Both the position numbers and the translations under genes were made by a program. Shown in pieces: positions 1 to 5,461 of a stretch of DNA of 5,461 nucleotides (positions are counted from its first letter, which is position 1; the number at the start of each line of letters is the position of its first letter). Source of the DNA: Clostridia bacterium (GTDB taxonomy: Bacteria; Bacillota_A; Clostridia; Christensenellales; Aristaeellaceae); NCBI GenBank assembly GCA_900754775.1, contig CAAEDZ010000077.1, forward strand, positions 1 through 5,461. The letters are read 5' to 3'. The notes beneath the pieces were generated by a model. That model searched no databases. It was not told the DNA's origin and saw only the letters and a program-made list of their open reading frames with translations.

Positions 1-18
1 GCGCGCCACGCGGCGCGC
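1..18. repeat. Short GC-rich inverted repeat at the left edge
   Basis: GCGCGCC (1-7) and GGCGCGC (12-18) are exact reverse complements around ACGC. The only T-run nearby (32-36) is too far away for a terminator. It lies within the putative tail of the upstream gene and may be chance in this GC-rich DNA. Confidence 0.3.
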
Positions 19-64
19 GGGGCTTCGATGGTTTTTGAACGACTTTCAGGCCAAGGGGGAGTGA
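2..64 (+). CDS. C-terminal end of an unidentified upstream gene (partial)
   Basis: A reading frame enters from the left edge and ends at TGA 62-64, only 3 nt before the ATG of the next gene. The visible 20 codons end in RWFLNDFQAKGE. The tail is too short to assign to a family. Of the other two forward frames, one stops at 36-38 and the other runs into the response regulator gene out of frame, so this frame is the best candidate. The 3-nt gap and the AAGGGGGAG ribosome site lying inside its last codons would make it the gene before the regulator in the same operon. It could also be non-coding, because a GC-rich frame of 60 nt is often open by chance. Confidence 0.42.
   Translation, partial: RATRRAGLRWFLNDFQAKGE
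53..61 (+). promoter_or_regulatory. Ribosome binding site of the HD-GYP regulator
   Basis: AAGGGGGAG lies 6 nt before the ATG at 68 and supports that start. It falls within the last codons of the putative upstream gene, which would allow coupled translation of the two. Confidence 0.7.
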
Positions 65-67
65 CGC

Positions 68-1147
68 ATGGACATGCTTTCTCCGGGCGACGCCGGAGCC
101 GGTCGGCTGCTCATCGTCGATGACGACGCCATCAACCGCGCCATCCTTGAAAACATCTTCGCCCCCTTTTATCCCATCGACGAGGCCGAGGACGGCGACG
201 AAGGTCTGGAAAAGATCCTCGCGCGCCCCGAGCGCTTCTGCGCCGTGCTGCTGGACGTGGTCATGCCGCGCATGAGCGGCCTTGCGGTGCTTGAGCGCCT
301 CAAAGCCGAGTCGCTGACGGAAAGATTGCCCGTCTTCCTCATTACCGCCGAAGCCAGCGATGAAAACATGCGCCGCGCCTACGATATGGGCGTGATGGAC
401 GTCATCAGCAAGCCCATGGTGCCCTATATCGTCCTGAAGCGGGTGCAGAGCGTCATCGAGCTGTTTCAGGCCAGAAAACGTCTGCGCCGCACCGTCGCCA
501 GCCAGCAGAGCAAACTTCTTGAACAGGCGGAGAAGATCATCCGCCTCAATCAGGGCATGATCGAGGCGCTCTCCACCGCCATCGAGTTTCGCAGCGAGGA
601 ATCGGGCGATCACGTCCGCCGTATCCACGACATCACCCGCGAGCTGCTCGCCAGCACCGAGCTGGGCGACGGTCTGGACGGCGAGACCATTGAGCAGATC
701 GCCCTCGCCTCCATCATGCACGACGTGGGCAAGATCGCCATTCCGGACGCCATCCTCAACAAGCCCGGCAAACTGACGCCGGAAGAATACGAGGTCATGA
801 AGACGCACACCGTGCAGGGCGCGCTGCTGCTTGAGCGCATCCCGCAGCTGCGCGAGACCGGCCTCTACGCCTACGCCGCCGACATCGCCCGCCACCACCA
901 CGAGCGCTGGGACGGGCGCGGCTATCCCGACGGCCTGTGCGGGGACGAGATCAGCCCCTGGGCGCAGGCGGTCTCGCTGGCCGACGTCTACGACGCCCTG
1001 ATCAACAAGCGCGTCTACAAGGCGGCCCTCCCGCGCAAAAAGGCGCTTGCGATGATCCAGAACGGCGATTGCGGCGTCTTCGGCCCGCATCTTTTGAAGT
1101 GCTTTTTCGCGGTGGAGGAGCGCCTCTTCGCCCTTTACCAGCGCTGA
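68..1147 (+). CDS. Response regulator with REC and HD-GYP domains (predicted cyclic-di-GMP phosphodiesterase)
   Basis: This 359-residue protein is a two-domain cytoplasmic regulator. Residues about 13-130 are a receiver: acidic pocket D18-D20, phosphoacceptor D63 in LLDVVMP, T93 and K115. A helical linker (about 131-165) leads to an HD-GYP domain (about 166-350). HD-GYP enzymes hydrolyse cyclic-di-GMP to pGpG and/or GMP. The metal and substrate residues are present: E178, H182, H218-D219 (HDVGK with K222), H247, H277-H278, the G285-Y286-P287 signature and D306, so it should be active. The ATG at 68 has an AAGGGGGAG site 6 nt upstream; a second in-frame ATG at 74 is a less likely start. The HPt gene follows 15 nt after the stop, and a hybrid kinase comes next, so this is the likely last acceptor of that relay, with phosphorylation of D63 controlling the phosphodiesterase. 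The direction of control cannot be read from the sequence. Confidence 0.95.
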   Translation: MDMLSPGDAGAGRLLIVDDDAINRAILENIFAPFYPIDEAEDGDEGLEKILARPERFCAVLLDVVMPRMSGLAVLERLKAESLTERLPVFLITAEASDENMRRAYDMGVMDVISKPMVPYIVLKRVQSVIELFQARKRLRRTVASQQSKLLEQAEKIIRLNQGMIEALSTAIEFRSEESGDHVRRIHDITRELLASTELGDGLDGETIEQIALASIMHDVGKIAIPDAILNKPGKLTPEEYEVMKTHTVQGALLLERIPQLRETGLYAYAADIARHHHERWDGRGYPDGLCGDEISPWAQAVSLADVYDALINKRVYKAALPRKKALAMIQNGDCGVFGPHLLKCFFAVEERLFALYQR

Positions 1148-1162
1148 GAAAGGAGAACGATC

Positions 1163-1522
1163 ATGGACGAGGCCAGAAAACAGGCGCTCTGCGCCGCCGG
1201 CATCGACGTGGAGGCCGCGCTTGCGCGCATGATGGGCAGCGAAGCGCTGCTTGCGCGCCTTTTGAAGAAGTTTCTCGACGACGCCAACTGCGAAAAACTC
1301 CATTCCGCCATTTCCGCCGGCGACCGTGAGGCGGCGTTGGCCGCTTCGCACACGCTCAAGGGCGTCTGCGGCAACCTCTCCATGACGGCGCTGTTCGACT
1401 TGCTTACCCGGCAGGTGGCGGCATTTCGCGCCGGGGACTGGGAGGGCGCCGTGGCCCTGCTTGAACAGATCGACCAGGCCTACGCGCGCGTGACCGCCGC
1501 CATTCGGGAGGCCTGCGCATGA
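1163..1522 (+). CDS. Stand-alone HPt (histidine phosphotransfer) protein
   Basis: This 119-residue all-helical protein matches a single Hpt domain over nearly its whole length. The phosphorylatable histidine is H63 in SHTLKG, with K66 and G67 in the usual HxLKG pattern, followed by the next helix (NLSMTALFDL). There is no membrane segment, signal peptide or other domain, so it is a soluble cytoplasmic shuttle. In multistep relays such a protein carries phosphate between the receiver of a hybrid kinase and the receiver of a response regulator. The flanking genes supply exactly those two receivers, and the neighbouring kinase has no Hpt domain of its own. The ATG at 1163 follows AAAGGAGA at a normal distance and starts 15 nt after the regulator gene. 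The stop overlaps the kinase start as ATGA. The function call is firm; the pairing with the neighbours is inferred from position. Confidence 0.93.
   Translation: MDEARKQALCAAGIDVEAALARMMGSEALLARLLKKFLDDANCEKLHSAISAGDREAALAASHTLKGVCGNLSMTALFDLLTRQVAAFRAGDWEGAVALLEQIDQAYARVTAAIREACA
1506..1511 (+). promoter_or_regulatory. Ribosome binding site and ATGA coupling at the HPt/kinase junction
   Basis: GGGAGG sits 7 nt before the ATG at 1519, inside the last codons of the HPt gene. The kinase start ATG (1519-1521) overlaps the HPt stop TGA (1520-1522), the usual arrangement for translational coupling. A second ATG follows at once at 1522, so the true start is 1519 or 1522, a difference of one residue. 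Confidence 0.7.
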
Positions 1523-4068
1523 TGGACCGCCGCAAACGCGCCCGCCTCAAGCGCGTGCTGGGCAGCATGCGCCTCAACTTCATCGCCTTTGCGGCGCTGA
1601 TCGTCATCGCCGTCATCGGCATATCGCTGATCCGCTCCACGCTGTTTGACAACGCCTGGGAGACAGGCACCTCCATGGCCCACAACTACGCCGCCGAGGA
1701 GCAGAGCAGCCTGACGATGTATGAAACGCTGCTCACCTTTGGAACGGCCTCCATCGACGACCGCACGAAACAGGGCTGGAGCCATGAAGAGATGCGCCAG
1801 TGGACGGACATCTACTTCAACCGCCTCGATTCCGTGCTTGGCGAAGGCGTGGTCGATCCATACGTGGTGCTGGATGGCGAGATCATCGCCGCCCACCCAT
1901 GGGATGGGGACGAGAACTATGACGTGGAAAGCACCGAATGGTATCAGCGCGCCGTCGCCGCCGAAGGCAAGGTCATCTTCACCGACCTGTATACAGACGT
2001 CATCTACGACAAACCGGTCATCACCATCGCCCAGCAGTGCGCCTACGCCGACGCAGTGATGGCCTTCGACATCCTGCCGGAGAACATACGCTTCCAGTTC
2101 GACGAACTGAGCATGGAGGCGGGTGATTCCTTCTTCCTCTGCGACAGCCACGGGCAGATCATCTACGCCGACACCGACATCGAGCGCCCGCGCGAGGAAG
2201 TGCAGGCATATCTCAACAGCCTCGTCGCGCGCATCTCCGCCGGGGAAGTGGAAGGGCCGGGCCTCAACATCAGCGATCTTGACGGCCAGGCGCGCGCCGT
2301 GTATTACGCCCGCCTGAACAATGGCTGGTACTCCATCGTCACCATCCCGCACAGCAACATACTCGGCGATTTTTCGTGGCTGAAGATGTGCCTCATCCTG
2401 ATGATCGCGCTGTTTCTGCTTTTGATCGCCGGCATGACCTGGCGGGACATGCGCATCGGCGAGCGCATTGAGCGCACCAACGAGACCGTGCGCGTGCTGG
2501 GCAATTCCTACTACGCCCTCTACCGCGTGGACTATGGCGCGGATACCTACGAAATGATCAAGGGTTCAGACTACGTGCGCGAGCGCATCCCCCCCTCCGG
2601 CCCCTATGGCGACCTGTTGCGCACGGCGGGCGAGGTCATCGAGCCGGATGCCTACAGGGACTTTCTCGAGAGTTTTTCTTCAGAGAACATCCGCAAGCTG
2701 GTCTCCCGGCGCGTGCGCAACTTCGGCGGCGACTTTTTGCGCCGCTTCGGCAACGAGATGCGCTGGGTGAGCGTGCGCATACTCTTTGACGAATCGCTGG
2801 CCCCGGAGGAAGTGGTGCTCTGCTTCCAGGAAGTCGAGGAGGAAAAGCAGCGCGAGCTGCGCCAGCGCCGCCTGCTGGAAGACGCTCTGGAGATCGCCCG
2901 CAAAAACGAGGTCTCCAAGCAGAGCTTCTTCAGCAACATGTCCCACGACATGCGCACGCCGCTCAACGCCATCATCGGCCTGTCCGATCTGGCGGCGGGC
3001 CACGTCGAGGACCCGGAGAAGGAGCGCGAATACCTGAAAAAGATCAACTTTTCCAGCCGCCAGCTCCTCGGACTCATCAACGACATACTGGACATGTCGC
3101 GCATGGAGCAGGGCAAGCTGGTACTCAACAGCAAGGAATTTGACTTAAAGCAGTGCATGGAGGAGTGCGTGGGCTCGTTCCGCTTTCAGGCCGAGGCCGC
3201 GCGCAAGACGCTCACGCTGCAAATGGACGTGCGCGACGCGCAGGTGATGGGCGACCCCTTCCGCATCGGTCAGGTGATGAACAACCTGCTCTCCAACGCC
3301 GTCAAGTTCACCCGCGAGGGCGACAGCATCCGCGTCACCGTCACGCAGATGGAGGCCGCGCCCGGCCAGTTGTGCAAATACCGCCTCGTCATCGCCGATA
3401 CGGGCATCGGCATGTCCAAGGAGTACCTTCCGCACCTGTTCGAGCCGTACAGCCGCGAGATGCGCTTTGGCGAGCGTCAGGCCGTGGGCACGGGGCTGGG
3501 CATGCCCATCACCCAGAGCATCGTCACGCAGATGAACGGCGAGATACACGTCGAAAGCGCTCCCGGCGAGGGCACGACCTTCACCATCATCCTGCCCTTC
3601 GCCATCGCCCACAAGCAGGCGCAGGCCGCGGAGGCGGCGGACGGTGGGGAAGAGGCCTTCTCCCTCGAGGGCAAGCGCATCCTGCTGGCCGAGGACAACG
3701 AAGTCAACATGGAGATCACCACCGAGCTTTTGCAGATGAACGGCGTGGCCGTCACGCAGGCGTGGAACGGCGCGGAGGCCGTCGAGCGCTTCCGCGAGGC
3801 GGAGGCTTTCGCCTTCGACGCCATCCTCATGGACATGCAGATGCCGGTGATGGACGGCTGCGAGGCCGCGCGCCGCATCCGCGCCCTGCGGCGGCCGGAC
3901 GCGCGCAAGGGGCCCATCGTCGCCGTGACGGCCAACGCCTTTGCCGAGGACATCGCCGCCACCAGCGCCGCGGGCATGGACGCCCACGTCTCCAAACCCA
4001 TCGACTTTGCCCATCTCGTCAAGGTCCTGCGCGAGTGCATCGGAAGCGGCGCCGCGCAGGAAACGTAG
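1519..4068 (+). CDS. Membrane hybrid sensor histidine kinase (Cache-like sensor, PAS-like region, HisKA, HATPase, REC)
   Basis: An 849-residue hybrid kinase. A basic N-terminus precedes TM1 (about 19-38). An extracellular domain of about 250 residues follows, then TM2 (about 288-307). The outer domain resembles a double Cache sensor: TEWYQRA at 139-145, FTDLYTD near 154-160 and VMAFDIL ending near 186. The cytoplasmic part has a PAS-like region (about 309-440) and a coiled coil (about 435-470). The HisKA H-box holds phospho-acceptor H476 (SHDMRTPLNAIIGLSDL). The HATPase domain has the N-box (N589, N593), G1 box DTGIG (627-631) and G2 box GTGLGM (657-662). The C-terminal receiver (about 719-840) has E725-D726, phosphoacceptor D772, T804 and K826. 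All catalytic residues are intact. There is no Hpt domain, so the separate HPt protein encoded just upstream is the probable partner, passing phosphate on to the HD-GYP regulator. The ligand is unknown. The stop is TAG at 4066-4068. Confidence 0.95.
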   Translation: MMDRRKRARLKRVLGSMRLNFIAFAALIVIAVIGISLIRSTLFDNAWETGTSMAHNYAAEEQSSLTMYETLLTFGTASIDDRTKQGWSHEEMRQWTDIYFNRLDSVLGEGVVDPYVVLDGEIIAAHPWDGDENYDVESTEWYQRAVAAEGKVIFTDLYTDVIYDKPVITIAQQCAYADAVMAFDILPENIRFQFDELSMEAGDSFFLCDSHGQIIYADTDIERPREEVQAYLNSLVARISAGEVEGPGLNISDLDGQARAVYYARLNNGWYSIVTIPHSNILGDFSWLKMCLILMIALFLLLIAGMTWRDMRIGERIERTNETVRVLGNSYYALYRVDYGADTYEMIKGSDYVRERIPPSGPYGDLLRTAGEVIEPDAYRDFLESFSSENIRKLVSRRVRNFGGDFLRRFGNEMRWVSVRILFDESLAPEEVVLCFQEVEEEKQRELRQRRLLEDALEIARKNEVSKQSFFSNMSHDMRTPLNAIIGLSDLAAGHVEDPEKEREYLKKINFSSRQLLGLINDILDMSRMEQGKLVLNSKEFDLKQCMEECVGSFRFQAEAARKTLTLQMDVRDAQVMGDPFRIGQVMNNLLSNAVKFTREGDSIRVTVTQMEAAPGQLCKYRLVIADTGIGMSKEYLPHLFEPYSREMRFGERQAVGTGLGMPITQSIVTQMNGEIHVESAPGEGTTFTIILPFAIAHKQAQAAEAADGGEEAFSLEGKRILLAEDNEVNMEITTELLQMNGVAVTQAWNGAEAVERFREAEAFAFDAILMDMQMPVMDGCEAARRIRALRRPDARKGPIVAVTANAFAEDIAATSAAGMDAHVSKPIDFAHLVKVLRECIGSGAAQET

Positions 4069-4086
4069 CGCACTTCGTCTTACTGG

Positions 4087-4095
4087 AAAAGGAGG
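4087..4095 (+). promoter_or_regulatory. Strong ribosome binding site fixing the start of the cytidylate-kinase-like gene
   Basis: AAAAGGAGG lies 7 nt before the ATG at 4103. The same frame stays open upstream to 3941, inside the hybrid kinase gene, but that part does not look like protein of this family. The site and the MxKRxITLSREFGSGG beginning both point to 4103. The 34-nt gap after the kinase gene shows no hairpin, so readthrough from the kinase is likely. Confidence 0.85.
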
Positions 4096-4102
4096 TATCC
4101 GT

Positions 4103-4708
4103 ATGCAAAAGCGCGTCATCACCCTCAGCCGCGAATTTGGCAGCGGCGGCCGCACCATCGCCCACCGCGTGGCGGAGAAACTCGGCTACGCCTACTACGA
4201 TCAGGAACTCATCCTCAGGGTCGCCAAGGAAAGCGGCCTCGCCGAGCAGATCGTGGAAAAGTACGACGAGTACGCCACCCACAAAAACAGCCTGCTCTAT
4301 GCGCTGGCCCTCAGCGCCGGGGCGGGGGCGGGCGGCACGCTCTCCTTCGTCAGCAAGGTGCAGCAGGCGCAGGCGAAGATCATCACCGACCTTGCCGACA
4401 AAGGTTCCTGCGTCATCGTCGGCCGCGGCGGCGACTATGTGCTGCGCGACCGCGAGGACACGCTCCACGTATTCATCCACGCGGACATGGACTTCCGCGC
4501 CCGGCGCGTGGTCGAAGTCTACGGCGACAACGGCCAGAAGCCGGAGCAGCGCCTGCGCGACAAGGACGAGCGCCGCAAGCTCTATTACCGCTCCTTCACC
4601 ATGCGCGAATGGGGCGACGTCCACAACTACGATGTGTGCCTTGACAGCGGCCGCCTCGGGCTGGACGCCTGCGTGGACGCGCTCGTGGCATTGGTCAGGG
4701 GCGAATAG
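4103..4708 (+). CDS. Cytidylate-kinase-like family P-loop protein
   Basis: This 201-residue soluble protein starts with ITLSREFGSGGRTIA (residues 6-20). This glycine-rich nucleotide-binding loop and its following helix match the cytidylate-kinase-like family (Cytidylate_kin2 type). Other family signs are YYDQELI after the first helix, VIVGRGGDYVL near 104-114 and a basic lid-like stretch DKDERRKLYY (153-162). Members are expected to transfer phosphate from ATP to a nucleoside monophosphate, but few have been tested. It is a little shorter than ordinary bacterial Cmk (roughly 220-230 residues) and differs from it around the substrate-binding region, so I do not give the symbol cmk. The alanine/glycine-rich segment SAGAGAGG (72-79) is probably a flexible loop. 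The gene lies 34 nt after the hybrid kinase with no visible terminator between, so it may be cotranscribed with the relay. Whether it takes part in signalling is unknown. Confidence 0.87.
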   Translation: MQKRVITLSREFGSGGRTIAHRVAEKLGYAYYDQELILRVAKESGLAEQIVEKYDEYATHKNSLLYALALSAGAGAGGTLSFVSKVQQAQAKIITDLADKGSCVIVGRGGDYVLRDREDTLHVFIHADMDFRARRVVEVYGDNGQKPEQRLRDKDERRKLYYRSFTMREWGDVHNYDVCLDSGRLGLDACVDALVALVRGE

Positions 4709-4718
4709 CCAAGCGACC

Positions 4719-4757
4719 GGGGTGTCTCCCTGCGCGGGAACGCCCCATATTTCTGCA
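4719..4757 (+). terminator. Possible weak intrinsic terminator after the kinase-like gene
   Basis: GGGGTGT (4719-4725) pairs with ACGCCCC (4740-4746), including one G-U pair. After a bulged C at 4726, TCCC (4727-4730) pairs with GGGA (4736-4739) around the loop TGCGC. The roughly 11-bp GC-rich stem begins 10 nt after the TAG stop. The following ATATTTCT is only moderately T-rich, so termination may be partial, or the structure may act only as an mRNA 3'-end or attenuator element. Confidence 0.42.
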
Positions 4758-4759
4758 TG

Positions 4760-4775
4760 CCCCGGCGCGCCGGGG
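4760..4775. repeat. Perfect 16-nt palindrome beside the metallophosphatase ribosome binding site
   Basis: CCCCGGCGCGCCGGGG is identical to its own reverse complement. As RNA it could form a 6-bp CCCCGG/CCGGGG stem with a CGCG loop. Its right arm ends directly before AGGAGG (4776-4781). It could be an operator half-site pair, an RNA hairpin that affects initiation, or chance in GC-rich DNA. Confidence 0.5.
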
Positions 4776-4781
4776 AGGAGG
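4776..4781 (+). promoter_or_regulatory. Ribosome binding site selecting a GTG start for the metallophosphatase
   Basis: AGGAGG is 5 nt before GTG 4787 and 14 nt before the in-frame ATG at 4796. The normal spacing favours the GTG start. The three extra residues (M-R-K) do not alter the metal-binding core. Confidence 0.7.
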
Positions 4782-4786
4782 ATACT

Positions 4787-5461
4787 GTGCGCAAGATGAA
4801 CATCATATACACATCCGACGTCCACGGCTATCTGATGCCCACCAACTACGCCTCCACAAAGGAGCTGGATCAGGGCCTTTGCAAGCTGGAGGCCGCCTTC
4901 GCGCGCGACGGGGACACGCTCGTCATCGACGGGGGCGACATGCTGCAGGGCTCGCCCTTCGCCGCGTGGGTCGCCCGCAACGCCCTGCGCCCGCACCCCT
5001 GCGCACAGGCGCTCAACGCGGGTGGCTACCAGTATGTCACCCTCGGCAATCACGATTTCAACATGGGACTGGACGCGCTGCGCGCCTATCTGGAAGACCT
5101 GCACGCCACTTGCCTTTGCTGCAACATCCGCGACCGCGAAGGAGCGCTGCCCATCCGCCCGTGGGCCGTCCACGTGCTGCAAAACGGCCTGCGCGTGGGC
5201 CTTGTCGGCGCCTGCACGCCCTTTGTGCGCCGCTGGGAAAAGCCGGAGACCGTGGCGCTGCTGGAGATCGAAGAGCCGCGCAAGGCCATATGCCGCGCCC
5301 TTTCGCAACTGCCGGAGGTGGACGTCAAGGTACTTATCTACCATGGCGGCTTTGAGCGCGACCTGCAAACGGGGGCGCTGCTCTCGGACAGCGGGGAGAA
5401 TCAGGCCTGCGCGCTCTGCCGCGAATTTGACTTCGACATCCTCCTCGCCGGGCATCAGCAC
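4787..5461 (+). CDS. 5'-nucleotidase/cyclic-phosphodiesterase family metallophosphatase (3' end missing)
   Basis: The first 225 codons of a calcineurin-like metallophosphatase run off the right edge with no stop. The dinuclear metal-site motifs appear in family order: TSDVHG (D11, H13), DGGDMLQG (D51), LGNHDFN (N88, H89, D90), YHGG (H186) and LAGHQH (G222, H223, H225), the last ending at the window edge. The spacing and the DMLQGSP and GNHDFN wording fit the UshA/CpdB/YfkN/YunD group, which removes phosphate from nucleoside 5'-monophosphates or opens 2',3'-cyclic nucleotides. Full members normally carry a C-terminal 5'-nucleotidase domain that fixes specificity; it would lie beyond the window, so the substrate is open. 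No signal peptide or membrane segment follows the start, so a cytoplasmic enzyme (as in YunD-like proteins) is more likely than a secreted one. The GTG start at 4787 is chosen from ribosome-site spacing; ATG 4796 is the alternative. It may be transcribed partly by readthrough or from its own promoter, though none was recognised. Confidence 0.9.
   Translation, partial: MRKMNIIYTSDVHGYLMPTNYASTKELDQGLCKLEAAFARDGDTLVIDGGDMLQGSPFAAWVARNALRPHPCAQALNAGGYQYVTLGNHDFNMGLDALRAYLEDLHATCLCCNIRDREGALPIRPWAVHVLQNGLRVGLVGACTPFVRRWEKPETVALLEIEEPRKAICRALSQLPEVDVKVLIYHGGFERDLQTGALLSDSGENQACALCREFDFDILLAGHQH

Noticed and set aside
1..38. Hairpin 1-18 plus the T-run at 32-36 as a terminator before the relay operon
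   Set aside because: The T-run starts 14 nt after the stem, too far for an intrinsic terminator, and the stretch may be coding.
1480..2352. Minus-strand open frame (290 codons) opposite the kinase sensor domain
   Set aside because: The composition (V, D, G, H, A) is that of a frame opposite a GC-rich gene, with no motif or supported start. The sense strand encodes the Cache-like domain.
3941..4102. N-terminal extension of the cytidylate-kinase-like gene
   Set aside because: The extension overlaps the end of the kinase gene, is rich in P, S and R, and is not family-like. A strong AAAAGGAGG precedes ATG 4103.
4069..4102. Promoter or terminator between the hybrid kinase and the kinase-like gene
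   Set aside because: The 34 nt contain a ribosome site but no hairpin and no recognisable -35/-10 pair.
3145..4158. Minus-strand open frame (337 codons) opposite the kinase catalytic domains
   Set aside because: No domain is seen, and it is fully covered by intact kinase H, N, G and receiver motifs on the plus strand.
3153..4799. Plus-strand open frame of 548 codons overlapping the hybrid kinase and kinase-like genes
   Set aside because: It is an out-of-frame shadow, extremely rich in R, H, G, A and S and without any domain. The kinase HATPase and receiver motifs are in the other frame.
4019..5461. Long minus-strand open frame (about 480 codons) through the kinase-like and metallophosphatase genes
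   Set aside because: The plus-strand proteins in the same place carry complete family motifs and ribosome sites. The antisense product is rich in V, A, H, D and G with no recognisable domain, as expected from high GC at third codon positions.
1..5461. tRNA, rRNA, CRISPR array, insertion sequence or attachment site
   Set aside because: Coding sequence fills almost all of the window. I saw no spaced direct repeats, terminal inverted repeats, transposase motifs or cloverleaf-like segments.

Overview
The window is a compact, entirely plus-strand stretch of a GC-rich bacterial genome. GC at third codon positions is very high. Shine-Dalgarno sequences are strong and G-rich (AAAGGAG to AAAAGGAGG), gaps are short, and the hybrid kinase and the cytidylate-kinase-like protein look like those common in gut Clostridia. 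I infer a high-GC member of Bacillota (Clostridia; Oscillospiraceae- or Christensenellales-like). The genus cannot be read from the sequence.

Layout: (1) positions 2-64 are probably the last 20 codons of an unidentified upstream gene. (2) 68-1147 encodes a response regulator with a REC receiver and an HD-GYP cyclic-di-GMP phosphodiesterase domain. (3) 1163-1522 encodes a stand-alone HPt phosphotransfer protein. (4) 1519-4068 overlaps it by 4 nt (ATGA) and encodes a large membrane hybrid sensor histidine kinase: TM, extracellular Cache-like sensor, TM, cytoplasmic PAS-like region, coiled coil, HisKA, HATPase, REC. (5) 4103-4708 encodes a small cytidylate-kinase-like P-loop protein. (6) A 78-nt gap holds a bulged GC-rich hairpin and a perfect 16-nt palindrome next to the ribosome binding site. 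(7) 4787-5461 is the start of a 5'-nucleotidase/cyclic-phosphodiesterase family metallophosphatase, cut off by the window end.

How they work together: genes 2-4 contain every catalytic residue needed for a four-step phosphorelay. Phosphate would pass from His476 of the kinase to Asp772 of its own receiver, then to His63 of the HPt protein, then to Asp63 of the HD-GYP regulator. An extracellular signal would thereby be turned into degradation of cyclic-di-GMP. The spacing suggests one operon, possibly reading on into the kinase-like gene. The metallophosphatase follows a possible weak terminator and may be a separate unit. The gene families are known. What stands out is the tight self-contained relay, some details of the sensor and metal sites, and the small structured gap at 4709-4786. 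I did not find an obviously undescribed system.
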